Below are positions 54,285 to 64,000 of a stretch of DNA of 64,000 bases, piece after piece. Numbering within the stretch: position 1 is the stretch's first letter; every line of letters starts with the position of its first letter. Under the pieces are notes generated by a model. The model made no database searches. It was not told the DNA's origin and saw nothing but the letters and a program-made list of their open reading frames with translations. The position numbers and the translations under genes are program-made. The DNA comes from Amphibalanus amphitrite (lineage: Eukaryota > Arthropoda > Thecostraca > Balanomorpha > Balanidae): the NCBI RefSeq assembly GCF_019059575.1, contig NW_024881572.1:372001-436000 (forward strand). Reading direction: 5' to 3'.

Positions 54285-55730
54285 TAATGATGTCAATAAC
54301 GGAAAATCGGAATACCGATACCAAACCAAATACCAACCAAAACCGTGGAGAAATACCGAAACCAAACCAACTTGGGAACATGAGGAAAATACCAACTTTT
54401 TACCTATTGCTTAGCCTCTTAACCCGCGCGGGGCTGGGGTCTCCAGCCGAACGCGCGGGGCTGGGGGGGGGGGGGGTAAATTTTACCCCCCCTGTTATCT
54501 CCCGAACTAATGATCCGATTTGGAAAATTCAAACGCCAATCGAAAGCTCTCATCACGAACTACTAAAAACATGTACTTAATTTAAAGTTTGAGGTCAAGG
54601 TCAAGGTCAGGTCAAGGGTACAAATTGCAAGTTTCTACAGTATCGGCCTTGCACCGTAGTTGCCGAAGAATGGAGTCATGGACTGAGACTGATCGCCCAA
54701 AACGTGTTCTTAGGCTACCAAGACAATATTAGTTGCATACAATATCATTCAGAGGTCAAGGTCAAGGTCAGGTCAGGTCAGGTCAGGTCACCAAAAAACA
54801 AAATATAGAAAAGGGCATGTGCGACACATGTTTTATGGGTCATTTTACTCATAGAATTCAATAGGCACACTCAATAAGTGATATGGACCACCTCTGGATG
54901 AATTTCAGGTCGAGGTCAGGTCAAGGTCAGGTCAAGTGAGGTCAAATTTTGAAGTTGGTTGTTAAGGCCTAAAAAGGTGTCTATCTGATGCAGTTTTTCA
55001 CGGCGAATCGAATGGTGCTATTTTTGTTTCCGTACGAGGTCTAGAACTTCCAAAAAAGTCATTTTTCAAAGATTTTGTGTGTCGTGACGTCATAAAATTT
55101 TGAATAACTCCCACATTTTTGAACCGATTCTTCTAAAATTTGGTATGTAGGTGCACATAGACCACTTCTCTGACATATATTCCGGTTTTTTTCGATAGAC
55201 TCAAAATTTTGGATTTTATAATGATTTTCCCAAAAAAGTCAGTTTTTTGAAAAAATTTAGGCCAAAATCCAAACTTTTCAAAAAACCGAGATAACCATTT
55301 GATAGACAAAGTAAAATTACGCATAACCTTTTTTGTTACGTCTTGATTCCTTTAAAAATGAAGATGTTAGCGGCGTTTGAACTTTTGCCGTTTTTGAGGC
55401 GAAAATGGCGAACATGACGTCACTAAAACGTCAATTTCTCAAAAATTTTCCGACGGATTTCGCTCAAATTTTCAGGGAACGTGTCAAATTGATGTAAGAA
55501 AAGGTACTGAAAGTTTGGCGGCGCTGCGCGCCGCCGTTTTTGAGATATCGCAAAAATTCGCGAGGGGGGGTAAAATTTACCCTCCCCCCAGCCCCGCGCG
55601 GGTTAAACATCAGCGAGGGTTCATGATACCAACAAAATACCAAACACGTTAGGATTGAAATACCAAATACGGAGTTGGTATCGGTTTGGTATCGGTATAC
55701 CAAAAAGCTGGTATCCGATTGACATCTCTA
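54285..55730. mobile_element. hAT-like MITE interrupted by copy D
   Basis: Flanked by the 8 bp direct repeat GTCATAAC (54277-54284 and 55731-55738). Inverted ends carry GATGTCAAT, and both halves are full of ATACCGATACCAAACC motifs. Without the TTAA insertion it is about 260 bp. The 8 bp duplication fits hAT. Non-coding. Confidence 0.85.
54419..55606. mobile_element. TTAA-flanked, piggyBac-like element, copy D
   Basis: Ends TTAACCCGCGCGGGGCTGGG and inverse. The GCGCGGGGCTGGGG motif is doubled at the left end, and hairpins with a TAAATTTTA-type loop lie at both ends. It has runs of AAGGTCAGGTCA near 54595 and 54760. Same subfamily as copy C, opposite orientation. Confidence 0.85.
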
Positions 55731-56137
55731 GTCATAACAAAGAAATTGATTTTAGCCTCGTGCCGATGGGGAGTAATTCTATCATGGTCGAGGTCGTAAT
55801 CAGGCTGGCCGACCCGCGCCTCAGGACGGGCTAGATCGCGCCCGCGGCGGCTGCCAATATCTGCAGCTGGCGGTCACCTCTGAACAGACGGTGAAAGCAG
55901 AGCTTACATTATTCTTCACAGATGTCGCTAGTGAAGTCGCCTGAAAACACACTGTACCGCAATGCTTTCCCTAGCGAGCCAGCTACGCTGAACTTGCGCC
56001 CGCGATGGCGAGAAGTGATTTTGTTTTCTGAACAAGAGACCAGTTAGGTACGTTAATCAAAGATGCCTACAGCAGCTTGTAAGGGAGCCTTGCGTCCAAA
56101 ATACGTGACTCTCGTCTATTCCACTTCTGAACTACCT

Positions 56138-56466
56138 GTTTGTTTTTTTTGTTTGTTTTGTTGGGTTAGGCCCTTTCGGTCGACAAGACCATTGCAGAGC
56201 CGGAAGGATGATAGGAATTAGGGGGAGACATTGGTCTGGGCAGGCACCCTAGTGAGTCGCCGGGGCTGAGCCCGTCCAGAGGACAGGCCACCCAGCCCCA
56301 AGGCACTCACTGCACCCGGCTACGAGGTGCGCTCCCTCGGGAGCAGCGGTGCCGCTCCAAGGGAGCAGCCCGCATGAGATAAAGTTGCCTGTCCAGCCCG
56401 GAAGGGGGTTGCGGCGTGGAGGAGAAGGATTTCAGTATCCTGAGGATGGAAGCACGGAACGGTGAG
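56138..56466 (-). mobile_element. SINE-like retroposon, copy 2
   Basis: Minus-strand copy of the 21411 element, flanked by the 10 bp direct repeat TGAACTACCT (56128-56137 and 56467-56476). Ends in the same AACAAAACAAAC tail. Confidence 0.8.
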
Positions 56467-59052
56467 TGAACTACCTAAGAAAAGCGCTACCTGTCCCGTC
56501 GCCTGTAGGTATGCATTTCTAGTCAAAGGCAGGCATCACAGAAAGGCGCACGGCCGGACGCTCATGAAACACGCCTGCACTGGAGCGTGGCAGACTGATA
56601 GCATCAGCAAATCAGGCAGATTTATAGCTTTTGCTGCTGCAAGACAGACCAATTTAGATACTGGCAAGCTGCGGCTCTAAATCACAGCACCGAACCGCCT
56701 ACCAGCGCCACCTACCAGCCGCCGTCCAAGCTGAGATTCGGCCGGCGACCGCAGGGTCGCCTCCGATCCGAGGCGACTCTATATGGTTCCCTCTGAGGGT
56801 GCGATGCGTCTCCTCTGGCGCGGCCGCCCTATTGGGATCACTTAGAGGAAATCTGTGAAGACAAACAAGCTGGCCGATGGGCGCGGCCTGCCGGCCAGCG
56901 CCGCCTATTGAGCGGCTCGATCCATTCGGGGGCGATGCCGATACCCCGGCGGCGGCGCGGTCCAGGCGGGCTAAATGTGACTGGTCAGCCGCACGAACCC
57001 ACGAATTAAGCGCCGCTCCGTAAGAGGCAACCACTGTTCAGGAAATGATATAGCGCCATCAGCGGCGACATATCTGTCAAGGTCGGGATATATCACCGGG
57101 TATAATTTACGTCACCGGCCGGCCGGGCGGGACCCGCGGGTCGGCGCGGCGCGCCCGGCTGATGGACCGGGTGTTGGTGACGTCACTGGGACGGACAGCT
57201 ATTAGATATACCATTCGGTGTCATTGGGTCGATGGATGTCGGCGCAGGGCCGTCTGCAGCAGCGTCCGAGAGACATCGCTCAGTGGCGACGGCCATCGGT
57301 CAGCGAGCGACGGGGCCTGTGGGCAGCGACCGACCCGGGGCGGCCGGACGGCCGGCGACTGGACACAGAGGTGGCGGGCCGTACCGGGCCGCAGTGACAG
57401 GCCCTGCGTGACACCGCTGCGACACCCTGACACTGGACACAGAGGTGACACGGTAGGTATTGTGACACCATGTCACGAAGACAACACTTCGCGATGAGCC
57501 CGGACATCAGAGGAGGCTGGGTGAGATGACACAGGGGCTGAGACAACACGAAAAGCAGCATTGTACCAGCGCAGCTTGGATTAAAAAGTGGGAAGGCCAC
57601 AGGAAATAATCGCTGGAAGAAAGCATGCCATCACATACTGTTTCACTGTAAAGACGAGTCCGCAGTGAGCTTCTCTCGCACAATATAACCGTCTCCTAAT
57701 GCGCCTACAGCCAGCCGGCAGGCAGGAACGAGTGACAATGGGAGACGGCACGGGTAGGTGCATATTGGATTCCAGCTTTTCTCGCCGCAGCGTGATACCA
57801 TTGGAGAACTGATTATCGCCACAGACGGCACGAAGAAAAAAACATCTGCGACTAACCACACAAACATATGAATGGACATTCAAGTGGGCATGCATTTCAT
57901 AAAAGCGTACTTGACATCCAATGCAGCCTTCGATCTGACGGCAACAACCTATGCATGATTATCGTCTTCATTTTCATTCCAATGTTTTACCGCTTGGGAT
58001 TCCAATGACCTGCCCTCTATTCCACCGAGGTTGTTGCGCCGGTCCCGACTTGTCATTCAGATCTGTCATTCCTGGTAACGGGCCGAATTTAGTGACCAAG
58101 TCGAGTTTAAGGTCGCAACACGGCCGGCGGTGGCCACGGTCGGCCGACCGCACCCCGCCGAGCCGGCCGACCGAAAATGTCAGCGGTCACGGCTCCATCC
58201 AATCAGGGCCGGCAGCGGCCTAAACGGCTAAAGCCGCAACACAGACGGATTCAATCCGGAGATCTTTATCCAGAGCCCCAGAGAGCCCGGCTGTGGTCAC
58301 CGTCGTGGACCGAGGGGACCGAGCCGCCGCGGACCGCCCGGCCATCCGAGCGGTCCGTGATCTGGGGCGATGTCGGATCATCCGGCCGGGTGACGGCGGC
58401 ACTGGCGGCGCCAGGGTCCGCCCCCGCCGCCGCCGCCGCCGCCGCCCTGTGCGCAGCCGACGCCATTTGGCGGCCGGCGAGTTCCGCAGGAAATGCGTCC
58501 GGACCGGCGGCTGCCAGCAGCGCCGGCGTCCGGGTGGCCGGCGGACCGAGAGCGGGGGGCCTGACCGACCGCGGGACCTAGAAACGGGACCTGACCGAGC
58601 GCGGGACCCAGAGAGGTCCCGCGGTAAAATACAGAGAGCCTGACCGAGTACAGACCCATAGGGGCCTGACCGATCGCGAGATCCAATAACAGACCCTGGC
58701 CAGTGGACAGAGAGGGAGGGGTCTGACCGAGCACGGGACCCAGCAACGGGCCCTGGACGACCACGGGACCCTGCAACGGACACTGACCAGCTGCTGGGCC
58801 CAGAAACAGACACTGGATACAGAGCCCAGTAATACATCCTAACCAGCAGATACCCAGGAGAACTCGGTAATAACTTCTCAGGGTAAGACCCGGAAGCATT
58901 AGGGAATAAATTAAGGCCATATCCGCTCTCAAAGCGAAGTTAAAAGGCCATTCACGACCTCTCATTCGTCGACATCAAAAATATGGAAAGGAGAAATAAG
59001 ATCCACAGAAGTCTTTTACATAGAATCCTTGCCTCTCTGATGAGCAGGTTGA

Positions 59053-60202
59053 TTAACCCGCGCCCGGCTGGGGGTCCCATGGATTTCCACGCCCTGCTGG
59101 GGGGGGGGGGTTGAACACCCCCCCCCCCCTACTAACTCGGCTCCTGGGCCACGTAGCGATACGCGGAAGGCGGCGTTCGAAAGAGCGTCAAAAGTAATGA
59201 GGAAATCACTTCAGTCAATTTTTTGGTCAGGTCACCAGAGGTCATTGAAGGCAAAATTTCGCCGATTTCCAGGTCGAATGGCGAAAATTTCCAAGAAGCC
59301 AACGCATAACTCGAGAACCAATAGAGCTACAGCGCCGCGAAAAAGCGCATTCGATAGCCCTATTAAAGCCCTTTCTGAGCAATTCTCTCAGATTTGACCT
59401 AACGTCAACGGTTTTGCCTGCAGGGGGCAAAAACTGCAAAAATAGCCGATTTTTTTTGAAAGTTTTTCTGCAATAACTTTTGACCCAAGCCTTGTACGAG
59501 CTCACTTTTACCGGCATTGTGTTCCTCTCGTCAAGACGCATCGAACGAACTATAAGTTGACCTTGAAAGGTCAACTTGAAAATTTGACCTCAGGTCAAGG
59601 TCATGACTTGACCGGAAAGGGTCATGTTGCATATCAGTCGATCCGTATCGTCGAGCTGAACACATCTAAGGCGTTTTCATCGCTCTAGCATGCCTCTATC
59701 AAAAGTTATTTGCGAAAAACTGTTAGACACCATTCGTGACCTAAGATGACCTCAGGGCATAAACAAGGGTCACGGACACCATTTTCATGTTCAGTGTGTC
59801 TAAACCACTTGTAATTCGGTGTTTGGGAGTGTTTATAATGTCTTTTGTCCAAAAGAGGCGCATTTCAATTTTCTCCCATTGACTTATAATGGGGAGGTCG
59901 CAAAATTGACCTGACCTTAGGTCATCGATATCGAAATTCTGAGATATACATTTTGTACATGCCATTGCTCTTAGCAATCGCTGAAAGTTTCAAAGCGATC
60001 GGTCACTCGGTGTAGCTATGACAGACATTGAAACTTTTTATGAGGTGAGGTCACTTTAAGTGACCTGGTGACCTGACCTTGAATGACCTTGGTCTGAAAT
60101 TTTCACAACATGTGTATAATTGATGTATGATAAGGTGTACCAAAAACCGCACAAAGGGGGGTGTTCAAACACCCCCCCCCCCCCCAGCAGGGCGCGGGTT
60201 AA
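59053..60202. mobile_element. TTAA-flanked, piggyBac-like element, copy F
   Basis: Ends TTAACCCGCGCCCGGCTGGG (left) and the inverse of TTAACCCGCGCCCTGCTGGG (right). A second left motif, CACGCCCTGCTGGGGG, matches the right end better than the outer one. Hairpin loops TTGAACA and TTCAAACA. The interior closely follows copy A. Confidence 0.85.
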
Positions 60203-60818
60203 TGTAAGACGGTTTACTTGGCTCTTACTGAAGACCTTCAAAGAAACTAAGCTGTGAAAAAATGCGACTGAAATGAGACATTCTGGCCAACACAGGTGCA
60301 GCTCTTACCAACGCACCACCAAGCTCGTGCTTATTCCACACCAACGAACTGAAATGTCCAATTCTATAAGCACAAAAACAGCTGTTTTTTCGTAACGCAG
60401 CTGATACACAATGAGAAAAACAGTTGGGTTATGCTGAAATGAGATGCTGAACCCGTAGCGAAGACACTCAAAACAACCATGAACGGCCGATCAATGGTCA
60501 CAGTGATACCCATAGAGCATGGGCGTCACAGTCTGAGTTTGCCAGAGTTCGGGGTTTGTCCGAGTTTGTTCGAGTTTCTCTGCGCAGAGCTGGGACGGTC
60601 CGGGCTGCGCGCGACCCCAGCTTCGATCGCCGCCGCCTCCGTCGTCACTAATCAGAGCCAAGTGCTCTGTCCACAGGCCGACGGCGCCGACATTAGCAAA
60701 CACTCGCCGACAAGACTGGGCCGCCCGCGACGGTGAGGATGCTCAGCACCCCCCGGGGAGCGCCGCGGCTCGAGCGGAGCGCCGCCGAGGCCAGGTTCCG
60801 CGCGGGCTCGACACTCAC

Positions 60819-60851
60819 CTTAGCTGAACGCTTACTAGACACCCGTGCCTG
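60819..60851 (-). other. Candidate 33 nt microexon, out of phase
   Basis: Thirty-three bases between GTCTCAG and GTGAGT, open as QARVSSKRSAK in one frame. With the one-base carry from the exon at 60881 it would read into a TAG, so inclusion would end translation early. Either it is not an exon, or it is an unproductive cassette. Confidence 0.25.
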
Positions 60852-60880
60852 CTGAGACTGTCCAGTTACCCGGTACTCAC

Positions 60881-61032
60881 CTCTGCTGAGACTGGGCGGC
60901 CAGACAGAGTCGAGGCTGCGCTGAGCCAGGCCCGGTCCTGTGCCCGGTGCCGCCATGGCCGAGGACTGTCGTCCGCCGGCCGCCGGCCGCTGACCCGAGC
61001 CGCCGCCGCTTTCCACACTCTGACTCTTCCCC
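60881..61032 (-). CDS. OXR1: Probable upstream OXR1 exon (long N terminus)
   Basis: Bounded by acceptor CTCTACAG above 61032 and donor GTGAGT below 60881. The frame that leaves a one-base carry reads GKSQSVESGGGSGQRP and ends LDSVWPPSLSRG. Vertebrate long OXR1 starts with a KKSQSVD segment near residue 12, so KSQSVE is a specific hint. The carry matches the exon at 50159 (and the 84 nt form at 51752). An internal ATG at 60956, in a GGCC-ATG-G context, could start an isoform reading MAAPGTGPGLAQ. All three frames are open because the exon is GC-rich, so the frame rests on the KSQSVE match and phase. Confidence 0.6.
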
Positions 61033-61390
61033 CTGTAGAGCGAGGAGCGAACGGTCAGACACAGAACACAGTCCGCGGGGTCACCTATACATACTGACTC
61101 TTCCCTCTGTCCAGCGAGGGGAACTCAGTCAGATACAGTCCGAGGGGTCACCTCTGCACACTCTGACTCTTTCCCCTGTCGAGCGAGGAGCGAACAGTCA
61201 GACACAGAACACAGTCCGAGAGGAGAACCTCTACACACACTGACTCTTCCCCTTTCCAGCGAGGGAAACTCCGTCAGACACAGAACACAGTCCGCGGGGT
61301 CACCTCTATACACTCTCACTCTTCCCCCTGTCGAGTGCGGAGCGCCCAATGAGACACAGGTGACAGGACATACACATCGGTCAGCGGGGT
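61021..61390 (-). repeat. About 74 bp tandem array containing acceptor plus exon start, 5 copies
   Basis: The exon start GGGGAAGAGTCAGAGTGTG with its upstream acceptor recurs at 61094, 61164, 61241 and 61316, periods 70-77 bp. Several copies are followed by AGAGGTGACC or TAGGTGACC, so they look like miniature exons with AG and GT edges. Confidence 0.88.
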
Positions 61391-63969
61391 CAGCGACATT
61401 CATTCCCCGAGAACACAAGGGTCAATGTCAGAGGTCATATATGTATTACAAGTCACAGGTCAGAAAGTTAGAGATCGCGGGTTAGAGGTTAAGAATCACA
61501 TATCAGAGACCAGTGAGTCACAGTTTGGGAGTTAACCCTATTCCTGGCGGGGGGGGGGGGGGGCTCAGGAGCCCCCCCCCCCCCCCCCTGAGGTTTTTTG
61601 GTTATTTCTCCCAAACGCGTTGAGCTAGGAAGCTCAATTTTTCTGACTTTTCCTAAAAGGCTTCTACGCAACATGTCTGAAAATTTTGAGTTGATCTGAC
61701 CTCAGGTCAGGTCACCAGAGGCGGTTTGGTGACCCTACCTCAGAAAAGTTTGCAATCACGCCAGAGCTAGAGTTTTTGACCGATCAATTTTTTCTCTTCA
61801 GGCTTTAGTTAGGGTACCAGTATGTGCAATTTGTATATCTCGGAATTTTGATATCGGTGACCTAAGGTCAGGTCAGTTTCGCGACCTCCCCATTATAAGT
61901 CAATGGGGGAAAAATCAACTCCCTGTTTTTACCACTAAAACGGGTCGGAATGGCCCCATATACCATACATGACTTCATATACGATCAACCTTCACTACCT
62001 TGAGGTCTGTTTTGCTGTTGGGCAGCTGTGAGGTCATGTGACGTCATCAAAGGTCACCAAAGGTTTTTGGCCAATAACTACCTACAGGAACAAGATACAG
62101 ACGCGTGGATGGTCTCATTGTGTTCAGCTTGTCAAGACGCATCGAATGATATACATGATGACCTCGAGGTCACGTGACCTGAGGTCAACCTTTGACCTTG
62201 ACCTTTCGAGGTCAACATATATATCATTCGATGCGGATTGACGAGAGGATCACGATGATGCTCTTAGTTTGTTCCTATCTTGACTAATTCGAAAGTTATT
62301 CGAGAAAAACTCTCTCCATATCTAGCGCCGCCATTTTGACTTTTTCGACCCCTGTGACGTCATCTTTGACCTGACCTGAAAATGACCTTAGTAAAAATTT
62401 GAGATCTTGACCGTGCGTATCCGATGCCGTTTACCGTTTGTCGCTGCGATGTGTAGTTTTTGAGATCTGAAGGGGGGCCGAATCGCCCCTCCCCCCGCCA
62501 GTTTCTTGTCCCGGCGGAGCCCGCCAGGAATAGGGTTAAGGAGTGAGAGGTTCGAGGTCATGCAGTTTAAGGTCAGAGGTCAAAGGTCAGGTCAAGTGTC
62601 AGGGGTTTCAGGAGGCGGCCATACGCCCGCTTCACACCTCCCGGCACGAGCAGACGCTGAGCGCAGTGACACGCCGGCACGAAGGGCCATCGACAGGCTG
62701 CAAAAGACAATTCGCTTCGCTGCCAACACCGCGCCGTGGGACGGTGCCCGTCTACACAGGAGTGCATGCGGCCTTCGCACCAGGAGGGGTCTGTTGATTA
62801 TAGCGTGTCGCCTGTATGGAGCCCCTGTCGCGCCTTCGACCAGGCCTTAGGAGGTTGTGGCGCATAGACCGCCTCGGGATAGGCTGTTTTGAAAGAAAAT
62901 AATAATAGAAATCACACATCAGAGCCAACCGCTGGCACGCCATCATCATACCTATCCGCGTCCGCCACAAATCTTGCCCACACTATCAGCGCATCGCGGG
63001 ACAGGGATGCCGATCCGCGCGAAACAAGAGGGAAAGGAGACACGGCATCATGTGGAAGGGGGGGGGGGCTGAGAAAGTGGTTGGGGAAGTGGCGTCCTCA
63101 GTGGATATACCTTGCCTCTCGAGCATTACAGGACAGTCCACTAAAAAGAATGGTCACGAGACTAATCAAATTCGCAGTCGGATAACACACGAGTATTTTC
63201 CGCAAAATGATAAAGGGCAATTTGAGAACAATTTATGATATGGACATTTTATGATCCCCGATGCGGAGAAATCAGCTCAGAGCTCGATGCCGCTGTGATT
63301 TAGAATACCACGAGCCGGACATTGTGGCGCAGCAAGCCAGCACAACAGCCGACACTCCACATTCCAGCGGTAAACTAATCCCGGCTGAACGCCCCTCCGA
63401 CCCGACCCTAACCGGGACCGTGATCCCCGAGTACGACCGTGCCGCGCCGGGGAACACCACCGAGCTTACACCCGAGTACGCCGAAAACGCGCCGCTGTTC
63501 CCAGCATCGTGAGACCAATAAGGTCACAGCACGGTAGTGTTCGATGGTATGAGTAAGAAATGTTGAGATGAATGTTAAAAGGGAACGCTGATGAAACTGT
63601 TAAGTGTGGTTTTACCAAGTCAGCACGAACATTGCAGGAAATCCGTTCATTGTAAAATCGGCCTAAACTATTGGAAAGAATAGCCTACCAGGAACCGTTC
63701 GATAAATGCATCTGCAACAAGTTTGCCATGCAAAGTGTGGCACGAAGTCAGCCGTGTAAAGAAGTTTAAATTCAAAATAGACCCCAACTGATGAAAGTTG
63801 TTCAACAGCCGATCTTCCTTGTGAGCGTGTAACGGCACATGAAGTGTGAGTGCTACGACTGAGCGAGATCTCAGTATGCCCATATTTTGACGGTTGTGTG
63901 CGTCACGGCTCAAGCCGAGCGTCACAGCTGATGCAAGGTTGACCGCAGTGCTGCGCACCAGGCGCTCAC
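61033..63969 (-). other. Probable OXR1 intron with exon-start repeats and copy G
   Basis: 61033-61390 is a tandem array built on the acceptor and start of the exon at 61032. Copy G fills 61532-62539. 62540-63969 shows a G run near 63058 and no exon I can support. Confidence 0.55.
61532..62539. mobile_element. TTAA-flanked, piggyBac-like element, copy G
   Basis: Ends TTAACCCTATTCCTGGCGGG and inverse. The CTGGCGGG motif is doubled at the right end. The interior is nearly identical to copy B but in opposite orientation, although the terminal ~70 bases differ from B. A 67-codon open stretch at 62038-62241 is shared with B but is not protein-like. Confidence 0.85.
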
Positions 63970-64000
63970 CGGCAGTACCAGGTGCGTATACACCGTCCCT
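63970..64000 (-). CDS. Possible further upstream exon, cut by window edge
   Basis: A strong donor, CCG-GTGAGC, lies at 63970, and the 31 bases before it are open in more than one frame. With a two-base carry it reads RCIRTWYC and would join RGKSQSVES of the exon at 61032 in phase. The acceptor or start lies outside the window, so this rests on the donor and phase only. Confidence 0.35.

Larger units (their letters stand above)
51753..60880 (-). other. OXR1 upstream region or long first intron
   Basis: If the ATG at 51693 is the start, this is 5' flank; if the exon at 60881 belongs to the gene, it is intron. It contains GC-rich repeats to 52190, a foldback at 52640, a 23 bp tandem repeat at 53560, a hAT-like element with copy D, a SINE-like copy at 56138, and copy F at 59053. 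56700-59050 is GC-rich without exons I can support. Confidence 0.55.

Noticed and set aside
25626-62241. Near-identical 67-codon frames in copies B and G, as a conserved protein
   Set aside because: Identity follows from recent common origin of the elements; the frame is not kept in the related copies A and F and has no domain.

Overview
This 64 kb window looks like nuclear DNA of an arthropod, most likely a crustacean (inference). It has long introns, GT-AG splice sites, CpG-rich patches, many non-autonomous DNA transposons and no bacterial gene layout. One host gene fills nearly all of it on the minus strand: an OXR1 / mustard (TLDc family) gene. I traced 16 coding exons from 51693 down to the stop codon at 6415. 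All splice phases agree, and the joined length is 2508 nt, or 835 residues. Domain order is LysM, GRAM-like, an acidic Pro/Glu-rich linker, the OXR1 middle region, then a complete TLDc domain. A separate exon at 18380-18628, with its own ATG, joins the last four exons in phase and gives a predicted 277-residue TLDc-only isoform. Upstream, an exon at 60881-61032 carries the KSQSVE signature of the long OXR1 N terminus, and a donor at 63970 suggests the gene continues beyond the window.

Layout: 1-5.4 kb is 3' flank with a 70 bp tandem array and one TTAA-flanked element. 5.4-6.4 kb is CpG-rich and probably the 3' UTR. 6.4-11.6 kb holds the four TLDc exons. 11.6-18.4 kb is an intron with minisatellites and cAMP-response-element-like palindromes. 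18.4-37.5 kb holds the alternative first exon and the middle exons. 37.5-41.8 kb is an intron holding a 5'-truncated LINE (reverse transcriptase plus RNase H). 41.8-52 kb holds the LysM and N-terminal exons. 52-64 kb is mostly intron, with several transposons and the upstream exon.

The mobile fraction is dominated by one family of about 1.0-1.2 kb elements with TTAA ends, piggyBac-like and non-coding, present in six copies (3440, 25315, 46076, 54419, 59053, 61532). Three of the six sit inside other inverted-repeat elements. They are loaded with AGGTCA/TGACCT hexamers. Their ends differ between copies but match within a copy. Three OXR1 exons (35389-35579, 60881-61032 and the last exon, 6415-6550) have tandem partial copies of their own acceptor plus exon start on the intron side, which is the most unusual pattern here.
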